A stretch of 9,215 nucleotides of DNA from Chloroflexota bacterium (GCA_021828635.1 JAJZEJ010000411.1:1-9215), one strand, 5' to 3'. Shown: positions 1 through 6,689, counted from the first letter of the stretch. Program-made: numbers and translations. Notes: generated by a model not told the origin, from the letters alone.

Positions 1-44
1 TCACCGCCCGTCGCGCCATCACCCGCGCCGTCGAGCGTGCGTAA
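1..44 (+). CDS. 3' end of an upstream gene (partial, unidentified)
   Basis: An open frame enters from the left edge (first full codon at 3) and ends at TAA 42-44. It encodes 13 residues, TARRAITRAVERA. Most codons end in G or C and the peptide has the Arg/Ala/Glu-rich helical look of a bacterial protein C-terminus. A 13-codon open frame could also occur by chance and no family can be named from it. The next gene starts 238 bases downstream, beyond a palindromic repeat, so the two are probably not in one tight operon. Confidence 0.4.
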   Translation, partial: TARRAITRAVERA

Positions 45-104
45 GGGTTAGCATGTGATGACATGGCATGGCATGGTACCACGCATAGCACCCATCACAT
101 GGCA

Positions 105-179
105 CCCACGAGGGGTGTCACTACATATATAAACCCGCCCCACAGGCGGCACGCTATATGTAGTGACACCCCTCGTGGG
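105..179. repeat. Perfect 25-bp inverted repeat (palindromic interspersed element)
   Basis: The arms at 105-129 and 155-179 are perfect reverse complements (25/25), starting CCCACGAGGGGTGTCA on the left. The 25-base centre carries a second small hairpin, CCGCC (135-139) with GGCGG (145-149). A further 10-bp inverted pair, CATGGCACCC (98-107) and GGGTGCCATG (201-210), frames the element and overlaps the left arm. There is no T-run after the stem, so it does not look like a standard terminator. The form (75 bp, long perfect arms, no coding) fits a REP- or MITE-like interspersed element. Its mobility and copy number cannot be judged from one window. Confidence 0.85.
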
Positions 180-240
180 CTATGTGTAGTGTTATATCGC
201 GGGTGCCATGTTCGTCCCACATCTACCCACGAGTGCTACA
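180..240 (+). repeat. Degenerate partial copies of the palindromic repeat
   Basis: CTATGTGTAGTGTTAT (180-195) matches CTATATGTAGTGACAC (154-169) at 12 of 16 positions as a direct repeat. CCCACGAGTGCTACA (226-240) resembles the left arm CCCACGAGGGGTGTCACTACA with an internal deletion. I read these as decayed fragments of the element at 105-179; chance similarity is possible because the matches are short. Confidence 0.35.
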
Positions 241-242
241 AT
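234..242 (+). promoter_or_regulatory. Candidate extended -10 promoter for the M29 aminopeptidase gene
   Basis: TGCTACAAT fits the extended -10 pattern TGn-TANAAT, with hexamer TACAAT at 237-242, about 40 bases upstream of the ATG at 283. No good -35 box is visible. The box overlaps the end of the degenerate repeat copy at 226-240, so the repeat may have supplied the promoter. This is motif matching only. Confidence 0.35.
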
Positions 243-282
243 CATTAGAGAGCAAAATCCACTAAAGGAGCCATTCTCAATT

Positions 283-1386
283 ATGCAAGATATTCGTATT
301 CAACGCTGGGCGCACACCCTCGTTAACTACTCGCTCTACATTAAAAAGGGTAATACCGTCGCTATTCACGCTACACCGGCAGCAGCACCGCTTGTTGAAG
401 CTGTGTATGAAGAGGTATTGAACGCGGGTGGTCATCCTTTACCGCAAATCTCTCTGGAATCGTTAGAAGAGATTATACTGCGTAAAGGCACTGATGAGCA
501 GTTAAGCTTTATCTCACCTACTGCACAAATGCTCGCCGAACGGGTCGATGCGCGTCTATTCATCAGTTCCAGCACCAACACCAGGAGCCTTAGTAACATT
601 GAGCCAGCGCGAGGCGCACTGCGGCGCAAAGCTGGTCAGCAGGCCAATCGCTCACTACGTCGCCGCGAACAGGCTGGCGAATTTCGCTGGAGTTCAACCC
701 TTTACCCCACCTCTGCCTACGCGCAAGAGGCTAATATGTCGTTGCGCGAATTTGAAGAATTCGTGTTCGATATCTGCTTCCTGAACGATGAGCAACCCAT
801 CGCACGCTGGCAAGAACTCTCAGTGCAGCAGCAGCGCCTGGTTGACTGGCTCAAAGGACATAAACAAGTCCATGTGCTGAGCCAGGGAACCGACCTGACG
901 CTCTCAATCGAGGAGCGCATCTTTATTAATAGCGATGGTAAGCGCAATTTTCCTAGTGGCGAGTTTTTCACTGGTCCGATTGAAAATAGCGCCAATGGTG
1001 TCATTCAATACGACATTCCAACTATTTATGACGGGCGCAGAGTAGAGGGTATTCGGCTTGTCTTCCGCGAAGGCAAGGTCGTTGAGGCTAGCGCACGACA
1101 AGGCCAGGAATATCTGCTCCAGATGCTTGATCTGGATGCTGGTGCGCGTTTTCTGGGCGAGTTTGCCTTTGGCAATAATAAGCATATCGATAGAGGAACC
1201 GGCAATATTCTGTTCGATGAGAAAATAGGTGGCACCGTTCACCTGGCGCTTGGCTCCAGCTATCCTGAGACTGGCGGAGTCAACGCTTCAGCATTACACT
1301 GGGATATGATCTGTGATCTCAGAACAAAGGGCGAGGTCTATATTGATGACACGCTCTTCCTGAAAGACGGCAACATCCAGGTGTAA
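283..1386 (+). CDS. M29-family metallo-aminopeptidase (AmpS/leucyl aminopeptidase type)
   Basis: This 367-residue protein matches the M29 (thermophilic aminopeptidase) family, cytosolic dinuclear-metal exopeptidases that remove N-terminal residues from peptides. The C-terminal half holds the metal-ligand motifs in order: GEFFTGP (Glu227), LGEFAFG (Glu293), GTVHLALG (His320) and HWDM (His339, Asp341). The 66-residue spacing between the two glutamates agrees with characterised members. Between YPETGG and NASALHWD there is no insert of the kind seen in longer members, so this is the short (~370-residue) subfamily. I chose ATG 283 because AAAGGAG lies at 264-270 (12-base spacing) and homology-like sequence begins with RIQRWAHTLVNYS; an in-frame upstream ATG at 208 would add 25 residues of repeat-derived sequence and lacks a ribosome site. 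No signal peptide. It is a single gene with a 134-base gap to the next operon. The substrate is not predictable. Confidence 0.93.
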   Translation: MQDIRIQRWAHTLVNYSLYIKKGNTVAIHATPAAAPLVEAVYEEVLNAGGHPLPQISLESLEEIILRKGTDEQLSFISPTAQMLAERVDARLFISSSTNTRSLSNIEPARGALRRKAGQQANRSLRRREQAGEFRWSSTLYPTSAYAQEANMSLREFEEFVFDICFLNDEQPIARWQELSVQQQRLVDWLKGHKQVHVLSQGTDLTLSIEERIFINSDGKRNFPSGEFFTGPIENSANGVIQYDIPTIYDGRRVEGIRLVFREGKVVEASARQGQEYLLQMLDLDAGARFLGEFAFGNNKHIDRGTGNILFDEKIGGTVHLALGSSYPETGGVNASALHWDMICDLRTKGEVYIDDTLFLKDGNIQV

Positions 1387-1395
1387 ATTTTCACC

Positions 1396-1425
1396 TTGCG
1401 AACGCTGTGTTTCATGCCTTAAAAT
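1396..1425 (+). promoter_or_regulatory. Weak candidate promoter for the MoxR/VWA/XdhC cluster
   Basis: TTGCGA (1396-1401) and TAAAAT (1420-1425) are 18 bases apart, in the 134-base gap before the MoxR gene. The long leader that follows contains a 7-bp hairpin, CTCTCGC (1450-1456) with GCGAGAG (1474-1480). The two promoter boxes are imperfect, so this is only a best guess for where cluster transcription begins. Confidence 0.25.
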
Positions 1426-1509
1426 AAGAATACCACCATTCCGCTCGTACTCTCGCTGCACCGATGAAAGAGCGCGAGAGACATTATTCATCCTACTAGT
1501 TTTTTCGTT

Positions 1510-1514
1510 GGAGG
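1510..1514 (+). promoter_or_regulatory. Ribosome binding site that fixes the TTG start of the MoxR gene
   Basis: GGAGG (within TTGGAGG, 1508-1514) stands 6 bases before TTG 1521. It makes TTG a better start than the first in-frame ATG at 1575, which would cut off the conserved N-terminal helix. Confidence 0.75.
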
Positions 1515-1520
1515 CTTTCG

Positions 1521-2435
1521 TTGCAACAGGAGCAAACATCAACCTTTACCACTATTGAAGACGTTCAGAGGGCAATGCAGTCTCAGCACTATATTGCTGA
1601 TCGCAGCCTGGCAACAACCGTGTTCCTGGCGCTCAAACGACGGAAGCCCTTGTTATTGGAAGGCGAGCCGGGCGTAGGCAAGACAGAGATTGCCAAAGTC
1701 CTGGCAACCATGCTCAACACCGACCTGATTCGCTTGCAATGCTATGAAGGGCTGGATGTCCATCACGCGGTCTACGAGTGGAATTACACGCGCCAGATGC
1801 TACACATTCGCGTCATGGATGCCGGGCAGGCCAATCGGCAAGAGGAACTTAAAGAGATCTTTGGCCCCGATTTTCTCTTGCGCCGCCCGCTGCTTCAGGC
1901 TATCGAGCCGGAAAACGGCAGAGCGCCAGTCCTACTGATCGACGAACTCGACCGCAGCGACGAAGAATTTGAGGCATACTTGCTCGAATTGCTTTCAGAT
2001 TTTCAGATTACTATTCCAGAGATCGGCACCATTCACGCGCAAGAGCCGCCCTATGTCATCATCACCTCGAACCGCACACGCGAGATTCATGACGCGCTAC
2101 GCCGCCGCTGTTTGTACTACTGGATTGATTATCCATCACTGGAAAAAGAATATTCAATCGTCATGACACGTATGCCTGACGTACCAGAACAGCTCGCCAG
2201 ACAGGTCTGCACCTTTGTACACGAGTTGCGTGCGCTCGACCTCTTCAAAGCCCCTGGTGTCGCCGAGACACTTGACTGGATCAGTTCCCTACTAGCTCTC
2301 AACCAGAAAGAACTGATAGATAGCGCGGTACGTGATACGCTGGGCGCACTGCTCAAATACCAGGACGATGTTCTCAAAGTTGGCGGCAACGACCTATCCA
2401 AGATGACGCAGAAAGCTCGTGGAGCAACGAAGTAA
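1521..2435 (+). CDS. MoxR-family AAA+ ATPase, CoxD-like
   Basis: A 304-residue AAA+ ATPase of the MoxR class, cytosolic chaperone-like enzymes that usually work with a VWA-domain partner. Visible motifs are Walker A GEPGVGKT (48-55), Walker B LLIDELD (138-144), sensor-1 asparagine in ITSN (Asn184) and an arginine-finger region ALRRRC (192-197). Length is typical. In carbon monoxide dehydrogenase operons the homologue CoxD helps assemble the Mo/Cu active site, and the VWA and XdhC genes directly downstream point to that type of job. Translation starts at TTG, and its TAA shares one base with the ATG of the next gene (TAATG), so the two are translationally coupled. The true target enzyme is not visible here, and a generic MoxR/VWA complex remains possible. 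Confidence 0.93.
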   Translation: MQQEQTSTFTTIEDVQRAMQSQHYIADRSLATTVFLALKRRKPLLLEGEPGVGKTEIAKVLATMLNTDLIRLQCYEGLDVHHAVYEWNYTRQMLHIRVMDAGQANRQEELKEIFGPDFLLRRPLLQAIEPENGRAPVLLIDELDRSDEEFEAYLLELLSDFQITIPEIGTIHAQEPPYVIITSNRTREIHDALRRRCLYYWIDYPSLEKEYSIVMTRMPDVPEQLARQVCTFVHELRALDLFKAPGVAETLDWISSLLALNQKELIDSAVRDTLGALLKYQDDVLKVGGNDLSKMTQKARGATK

Positions 2436-3793
2436 TGAACTCGCAGTATCCCAACACACCTGACATCCCTGATCCAGCAGCCCCAGTCGCATTATTGCCA
2501 GAAGACATCGAGCGCGGCGAACGTCTGCTATTCCGCCTGACCGAGTTTGGGCGGTTGCTCTGGGAGAGCGGACTGAATGTTGGCCCGCGCCAGATGCTGG
2601 ATTTGGCGGAGACGCTGAACTACATCGATGTCAAAAATAAAGAGGATTTCTATAATACACTGAAAAGCAGCTTGTTGACACGCCACGAGCAGGAGCCAAT
2701 CTTCGATCAGATGTTTGGCTACTACTGGTTCGTGCGTGACAATCCAAATAAGACTGATAAGCAGAACGGAGCCGCGAAACGCGAGGAGCGTCAGATGCGC
2801 CTGCCGCCTTCTGAACGCAAACGCCTGGCAGAACATATGAACAGCAGCGAGCTGCGCAAAGAACTACGCCAGGAGATGCGCCAGACCGAGCGGCGGCGTG
2901 TCGCGGAGGACCGCGACCAGCACGAAGATGACGACGAGTCGCCGCCACAGGGTACGGCCTATAGCGCCATTGAACAGTTGCGCAAGAAGGACTTCGAGAA
3001 TTTTACCTGGGACGAGGTACAGGAGGCCAAGCGCCTGATGGCTGAGATGCGCTGGCATCTGGGTATGCGCCTCACACGCCGTAAGAAACCAGCCCGCAAT
3101 GGTTCCTATCCCGATATGCGCCGCATTGTACGCCGCAACCTGAAATATGGTGCTGAACTTCTTGATCTAACATGGCGTGAAACCAAATCCAAGCCGCGCC
3201 CACTGGTCATCATCTGCGATATAAGCGGCTCCATGAGCCTCTATTCACGCCTGCTTTTGCATTTCATCCATACCATCTCGAATGGTCTGATGAATGTGGA
3301 AGCCTTTGTCTTTGGCACTCGTCTGACACGCATTACACGCCAACTCAAGAAACGTGACGTGGATGATGCAGTGCGTGATGTCTCCAAGTCAGTGCAGGAC
3401 TGGTCAGGCGGCACGCGCATCGGCGATGCACTGCACTACTTCAACCACAAGTGGGCCAAAAGAGTGCTAGGGCGTGGTGCGGTCATCCTGATTATTAGCG
3501 ATGGCTGGGATCGTGGCGAGTCCGATACCTTACAAACCGAGATGGACCGTTTGCAGCATAGTTGTCACCGCCTGATCTGGCTCAATCCACTGCTCGGCTC
3601 ACCCGATTATCGCCCGTTGACGATAGGCATGAAAACAGCTCTGCCCTACATCGACAACTTTCTGCCATCACATAACCTGGATAGTCTAATCTACCTGGGC
3701 AACCTGCTCAGCATGATCGATGATAGCAAGCCTGACCGTTCACCAGCAGCACGGCGCAAAGCAGTTGAAGTATGGAGTAAACCACAACGGTAA
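2435..3793 (+). CDS. VWA-domain protein, CoxE-like, MoxR partner
   Basis: This 452-residue protein has an N-terminal helical region (about 25-105), a highly charged linker (about 110-170, rich in Arg, Glu and Asp, likely coiled coil or disordered), a second helical block (175-250) and a VWA domain from about 255. The metal-ion-dependent adhesion site is complete: DISGS (Asp262, Ser264, Ser266), Thr327 in SGGT, and Asp356 in ISDG. This is the CoxE type of VWA protein, which pairs with MoxR/CoxD ATPases; there is no signal peptide or membrane segment, so it should be cytosolic. The ATG overlaps the MoxR stop by one base, with GTGGAG about 10 bases upstream. The intact metal site suggests that it still binds a protein partner through Mg2+. 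The client is unknown. Confidence 0.92.
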   Translation: MNSQYPNTPDIPDPAAPVALLPEDIERGERLLFRLTEFGRLLWESGLNVGPRQMLDLAETLNYIDVKNKEDFYNTLKSSLLTRHEQEPIFDQMFGYYWFVRDNPNKTDKQNGAAKREERQMRLPPSERKRLAEHMNSSELRKELRQEMRQTERRRVAEDRDQHEDDDESPPQGTAYSAIEQLRKKDFENFTWDEVQEAKRLMAEMRWHLGMRLTRRKKPARNGSYPDMRRIVRRNLKYGAELLDLTWRETKSKPRPLVIICDISGSMSLYSRLLLHFIHTISNGLMNVEAFVFGTRLTRITRQLKKRDVDDAVRDVSKSVQDWSGGTRIGDALHYFNHKWAKRVLGRGAVILIISDGWDRGESDTLQTEMDRLQHSCHRLIWLNPLLGSPDYRPLTIGMKTALPYIDNFLPSHNLDSLIYLGNLLSMIDDSKPDRSPAARRKAVEVWSKPQR

Positions 3794-3803
3794 AATGTTT
3801 TAG

Positions 3804-3824
3804 ATACTACAATGCTAGTAGTAT
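3804..3824. repeat. Short inverted repeat upstream of the first XdhC gene
   Basis: ATACTAC (3804-3810) and GTAGTAT (3818-3824) form a 7-bp perfect stem with a 7-base loop, 11 bases after the VWA stop and 40 bases before the XdhC start. It is AT-rich without a T-tail, so it is not a normal terminator; an operator or a processing hairpin is possible, as is chance. Confidence 0.4.
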
Positions 3825-3849
3825 GCCTGTTGATAATCCTATATGGATT

Positions 3850-3857
3850 AGGAAGGA
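3850..3857 (+). promoter_or_regulatory. Ribosome binding site that fixes the first XdhC start
   Basis: AGGAAGGA ends 7 bases before ATG 3865. The upstream in-frame ATG at 3823 lies in the hairpin arm and has no such site, so 3865 is preferred. Confidence 0.75.
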
Positions 3858-3864
3858 ATTTACC

Positions 3865-4182
3865 ATGCGTGATGTTTTGCCGGATATTGAAAAGTGGCGC
3901 TCGAAGGGTGAGCGCGTGGCAGTTGCTACCGTCGTTTCGATGGCAGGCTCCGCTCCTCGTAATCCAGGTGCCAAACTGGCAGTCAGCGAGAGCGGCGAAC
4001 TTTCCGGCTCGGTGAGCGGAGGTTGTGTCGAACCAGCTGTCATTGAGGCCGCAATGGAAACAATCAAAAATGGCAAACCACAGATGCTGGAATTTGGCAT
4101 CACCGAAGAGGAGAATATTGAGCAGATCGGCTTGGCCTGTGGCGGCACTATCCATGTTTTCGTCGAACGCCTTGACTGGTAA
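3865..4182 (+). CDS. XdhC/CoxI family protein, N-domain only
   Basis: A 105-residue protein corresponding to the N-terminal XdhC_CoxI domain alone. Typical family signatures are visible: VATVVSMAGSAPRNPGAKLAV (residues 19-39), the glycine/cysteine motif SGSVSGGCVE and the terminal GLACGGTIHVFVE. XdhC proteins bind the molybdenum cofactor and deliver the sulfurated form to hydroxylases such as xanthine dehydrogenase; the conserved cysteines here fit a cofactor-handling role, by family analogy. Full XdhC proteins usually carry this domain and a Rossmann domain on one chain; here the Rossmann part is on the next gene. It follows the VWA gene by 71 bases and precedes the second XdhC by 62 bases, and is probably co-transcribed. 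It is a complete small gene, not a fragment, as its start and ribosome site are good. Confidence 0.88.
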   Translation: MRDVLPDIEKWRSKGERVAVATVVSMAGSAPRNPGAKLAVSESGELSGSVSGGCVEPAVIEAAMETIKNGKPQMLEFGITEEENIEQIGLACGGTIHVFVERLDW

Positions 4183-4199
4183 TGACTACTCAAAACAAA

Positions 4200-4224
4200 T
4201 AGGGCGTCATGAATGACGCCCCTA
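4200..4224. repeat. Short palindromic repeat between the two XdhC genes
   Basis: GGGCGTCAT (4202-4210) pairs perfectly with ATGACGCCC (4213-4221); the flanking TA and TA also pair if one C (4222) is bulged. The minus-strand reading AGGGGCGTCAT resembles AGGGGTGTCAC in the 105-179 element at 9 of 11 positions. It has no T-tail. It sits just upstream of the ribosome site of the next gene and may be an interspersed repeat of the same broad family, or an RNA-stability hairpin that sets the relative expression of the two genes. Confidence 0.7.
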
Positions 4225-4244
4225 CATAATGTGGAGGAGCAACG

Positions 4245-5024
4245 ATGAGTGAACTCTATGAAGAGCTAAAAGAGATGCTGGAGCGAGAAAAAGGCGTGGC
4301 ACTGGCAACGGTAGTGCGTGGTCCTGACCACATTGGCGCAAAGTTGCTGGTGTTTCCCGATAAAAGCGTGCATGGTTCGCTCGGTACTGCTGCCCTCGAA
4401 GCCCAGGTGATAGAAGATGCCGAACGCGCTATCTGGAGCGGCGTTGCCCATACACAAAGCTATACTGTATCCACTGATGCCGAGAATGCACCACAAAGCT
4501 ACGACATTTTTATCGAGGGCTTTCCGCCGCCGCCAACCCTCATCATCGTTGGCGCGGGCCATATCGCCATTCCACTCACTACCTTTGCCAAAACGCTAAA
4601 TTATCGCGTCGTGGTGATCGATGCACGTTCAGCCTTTGCCACCCGCGAACGTTTCCCCCATGCTGATGAACTGATCGTCGCGTGGCCTGATGAAACATTG
4701 GAGCAAATGGACCTCAATCCGTCTACATCAGTGGCAGTTTTAACGCACGATCCGAAATTTGATGAGCCATCGCTAAAAGTCATTCTCTCGCGGCGCGTCG
4801 GCTATGTGGGCGCGATTGGTAGCCGTAAGACGAGCCAGGAACGGGCGGAACGACTGAAAAAACAAGGCTTGACCGATGAGCAGCTCAATCAGATTCATGG
4901 TCCGATTGGTCTCAATATTGGTGGAAAAAACCCGGAGGAGATGGCTCTGGCTATCATGGCCGAAATTGTGACCGTTCGTCACGGCAAAGACCACAAGATG
5001 ATACAAAATTGGACAGAAAAGTGA
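4245..5024 (+). CDS. XdhC family protein with Rossmann domain (degenerate N-domain)
   Basis: A 259-residue protein with two parts. Residues 1-90 align loosely with the preceding gene (GVALATVVRGPDHIGAKLLV, then HGSLGTAALEAQVIEDAERA), but the SVSGGCVE motif has become SLGTAALE and the cysteine is gone. Residues 97-245 form the XdhC Rossmann domain: nucleotide-binding GAGHIA (103-108), VVVIDAR (122-128), THDPKFDEPSL (167-177), GAIGSR (189-194) and the C-terminal HGPIGLNIGGKNPEEMALAI (218-237). The latter motifs are characteristic of XdhC/CoxF proteins needed for molybdenum hydroxylase activation. Start ATG 4245 follows GGAGGAG (4233-4239). It is the last gene of the cluster, before a new promoter. 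The pair probably works as a heteromeric XdhC, by inference. Confidence 0.92.
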   Translation: MSELYEELKEMLEREKGVALATVVRGPDHIGAKLLVFPDKSVHGSLGTAALEAQVIEDAERAIWSGVAHTQSYTVSTDAENAPQSYDIFIEGFPPPPTLIIVGAGHIAIPLTTFAKTLNYRVVVIDARSAFATRERFPHADELIVAWPDETLEQMDLNPSTSVAVLTHDPKFDEPSLKVILSRRVGYVGAIGSRKTSQERAERLKKQGLTDEQLNQIHGPIGLNIGGKNPEEMALAIMAEIVTVRHGKDHKMIQNWTEK

Positions 5025-5034
5025 ACCTTGCAAC

Positions 5035-5062
5035 TTCCCATTCGTTGATACGTTTGTATAAT
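5035..5062 (+). promoter_or_regulatory. Candidate promoter for the LCP gene
   Basis: A perfect -10 box TATAAT (5057-5062) lies 116 bases before the ATG at 5178. The -35 candidate TTCCCA (5035-5040) is weak, with 16-base spacing. Location in the gap after the XdhC cluster supports independent transcription. Confidence 0.5.
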
Positions 5063-5128
5063 ACGTAGGCAGGTCTTTCCGGTCGATATTAGAGGATAGC
5101 AAGTGGGAGGGCAATACTGGGAAGCTTG

Positions 5129-5149
5129 GCTACCATAATGTATGGTAGC
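5129..5149. promoter_or_regulatory. 9-bp palindrome in the LCP leader (operator or hairpin)
   Basis: GCTACCATA (5129-5137) and TATGGTAGC (5141-5149) are perfect reverse complements around ATG. The site is downstream of the -10 box and 29 bases before the LCP start, so it would lie in the 5' untranslated RNA. It could be a repressor site or an mRNA hairpin. An alternative in-frame ATG (5142) falls inside the right arm and would be poorly accessible. Confidence 0.5.
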
Positions 5150-5165
5150 ATACTTCTTCATGTGC

Positions 5166-5171
5166 AAAGGA
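5166..5171 (+). promoter_or_regulatory. Ribosome binding site that fixes the LCP start
   Basis: AAAGGA ends 6 bases before ATG 5178. The earlier in-frame ATGs at 5142 and 5160 have no comparable site. Confidence 0.65.
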
Positions 5172-5177
5172 TGCTTT

Positions 5178-6638
5178 ATGTCAGATAACTTTTATGATCC
5201 AAATGATCCTACCTTGCCAGCACGTCCACCTGTACCACCATCATCATCCGGGCAGCAGGACAAACTGGTACTGGGCAACTTTCGAGACCAACCTTCGTCG
5301 CATTCACCGCGCCGTCCCTATCAAAATCCCGCGCAAGGACCACAACAGTCCTATCCAGCGCCTGACCAACCCTATAGCCAACGCCCTCCGGCCAAACAAG
5401 GCGGTCTACCAGTTCCACCAGGAGGAGCGCAAAATCCTTATGGTAATGCTGGCAATATTGGCAACGCTGGTAATGCACAATATAACGCGCAACATTCGCC
5501 AACAGCAAATAATCGCCCATACTCCCCGTCTGCTTATCCAACGCCACCAGTACAACAGCCACCTTATCAGCAGCGCGGGCAGGTAGCAGGCGCGGCTAAA
5601 CCACCACGTAGGAAGCGTCCACGCCGCCGTACTGGTTGCCTAGTAACAGCCCTTATCGTCATTGTGATCCTCTGCGTAGTGGGTGTCTTTGCAGTCAACA
5701 CTACGAAACGTGTGCTGGCCTTTGGCTCGGCTGTCTCTAATCAACCAGCACTCAGTTCGCAAACTGACTATATGAACACGAGCGCACGCACAAACGTCTT
5801 GCTTATGGGTTATGGTGGTCTGGGCCATCAGGGTGCATACCTGACAGATTCTATGTCGGTTATCAGCGTCATGCCGACCAACCGTCATACGTCGCTTATC
5901 TCCGTGCCACGTGATCTGTGGATTCAGTATCCACCTAATTCCGGGCAATATACCAAGATCAATGCAGTGTATGAATTTGGCTCGAACTTCAATAAAAACC
6001 CTATTGCAGGTGGAAATGCTGCTGCACAGAAAGTCTCGCTTATCACAGGCTTAAATGTCAAATACTGGATTACCATCAATTTTGTGGGATTCAAAGACCT
6101 GATCAACTCCATTGGTGGCGTTAATGTCTACGTACCCGATTCCTTCAATGCCTGCTATCCGGCAAACGATAACCCAGACATTAACGCCTCCTGGATTAAG
6201 GTACAGTTCAACAAGGGCATGCAACACATGGATGGCGCAACAGCCATTGCATATGCACGCGCACGCGAGCCGCTAGCCGTTTGTGGTATGGGGCAATCTG
6301 AGAATCTAGCCGAGCTGACCGATTTTGCACGTTCTGCACGCCAGCAGATCATCATGAAAGCAGTATTGTCACAGTTCAAGCAAATCAGTACCTGGCCCAA
6401 ACTCTATGATGCGCTGAATGCCTTGCAGCACACCATCTACACCAATATGTCCCTGGCCGATCTGGCGGCTTTCGCGCTCAAGATGAACCTGAGCGACCCG
6501 CATACTGCGCATATCGGGCTGAGCAACCAGAATGTTCTGATGGATTCATCCCTGAGCGATGGCACATATATTCTCTTACCACAGAATGATAACTGGCAAC
6601 TCATCGTGGATTACGTCAAGCAACATCTCTACAATTAA
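5178..6638 (+). CDS. LytR-CpsA-Psr (LCP) family envelope glycopolymer transferase
   Basis: A 486-residue single-pass membrane protein. Residues 1-140 are a disordered tail rich in Pro, Gln, Gly and Asn with a low-complexity stretch GNAGNIGNAGNA (90-100). A basic patch KPPRRKRPRRR (141-151) precedes one membrane helix (about 153-173); the positive-inside rule puts the tail in the cytosol and the rest outside. The LCP domain (about 200-395) shows NVLLMGYGG, TDSMSVISV (Asp224), SVPRDLW (Arg245), the AYARAR segment (Arg360, Arg362) and DFARSARQQ (Arg385, Arg388), matching the family's Asp/Arg sites for pyrophosphate and Mg2+. LCP enzymes attach undecaprenyl-phosphate-linked polymers to the cell wall or related carriers. 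The polymer here is unknown. The long tail is unusual and could take part in protein interactions or phosphorylation (inference). It has its own promoter and is followed by the kinase-like gene. Confidence 0.93.
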   Translation: MSDNFYDPNDPTLPARPPVPPSSSGQQDKLVLGNFRDQPSSHSPRRPYQNPAQGPQQSYPAPDQPYSQRPPAKQGGLPVPPGGAQNPYGNAGNIGNAGNAQYNAQHSPTANNRPYSPSAYPTPPVQQPPYQQRGQVAGAAKPPRRKRPRRRTGCLVTALIVIVILCVVGVFAVNTTKRVLAFGSAVSNQPALSSQTDYMNTSARTNVLLMGYGGLGHQGAYLTDSMSVISVMPTNRHTSLISVPRDLWIQYPPNSGQYTKINAVYEFGSNFNKNPIAGGNAAAQKVSLITGLNVKYWITINFVGFKDLINSIGGVNVYVPDSFNACYPANDNPDINASWIKVQFNKGMQHMDGATAIAYARAREPLAVCGMGQSENLAELTDFARSARQQIIMKAVLSQFKQISTWPKLYDALNALQHTIYTNMSLADLAAFALKMNLSDPHTAHIGLSNQNVLMDSSLSDGTYILLPQNDNWQLIVDYVKQHLYN

Positions 6639-6654
6639 GCAAGCTGGGCGACCG

Positions 6655-6670
6655 CGTACAGGCGTACAGG
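6655..6670 (+). repeat. Tandem 8-bp repeat after the LCP gene
   Basis: CGTACAGG occurs twice in direct tandem (6655-6662 and 6663-6670), followed by GGTACC-like sequence, so GTAC recurs at 6656, 6664 and 6672. It lies about 16 bases upstream of the weak -35 of the next promoter and could be a binding site; it may equally be chance. Confidence 0.4.
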
Positions 6671-6689
6671 GTACCTATACCTCTATTCC

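Noticed and set aside
63..248. Small open frame through the palindromic repeat
   Set aside because: It consists of repeat sequence, has no ribosome site and gives a His/Thr-rich peptide with no protein-like pattern.
1450..1506. Hairpin (CTCTCGC/GCGAGAG) followed later by a T-run as a terminator for the aminopeptidase gene
   Set aside because: The T-run (1499-1506) is about 20 bases beyond the stem, too far for an intrinsic terminator, and the 17-base loop is large.
3691..4155. 154-codon minus-strand open frame across the VWA end and the first XdhC gene
   Set aside because: It is antisense to two well-supported genes and has no recognisable motif.
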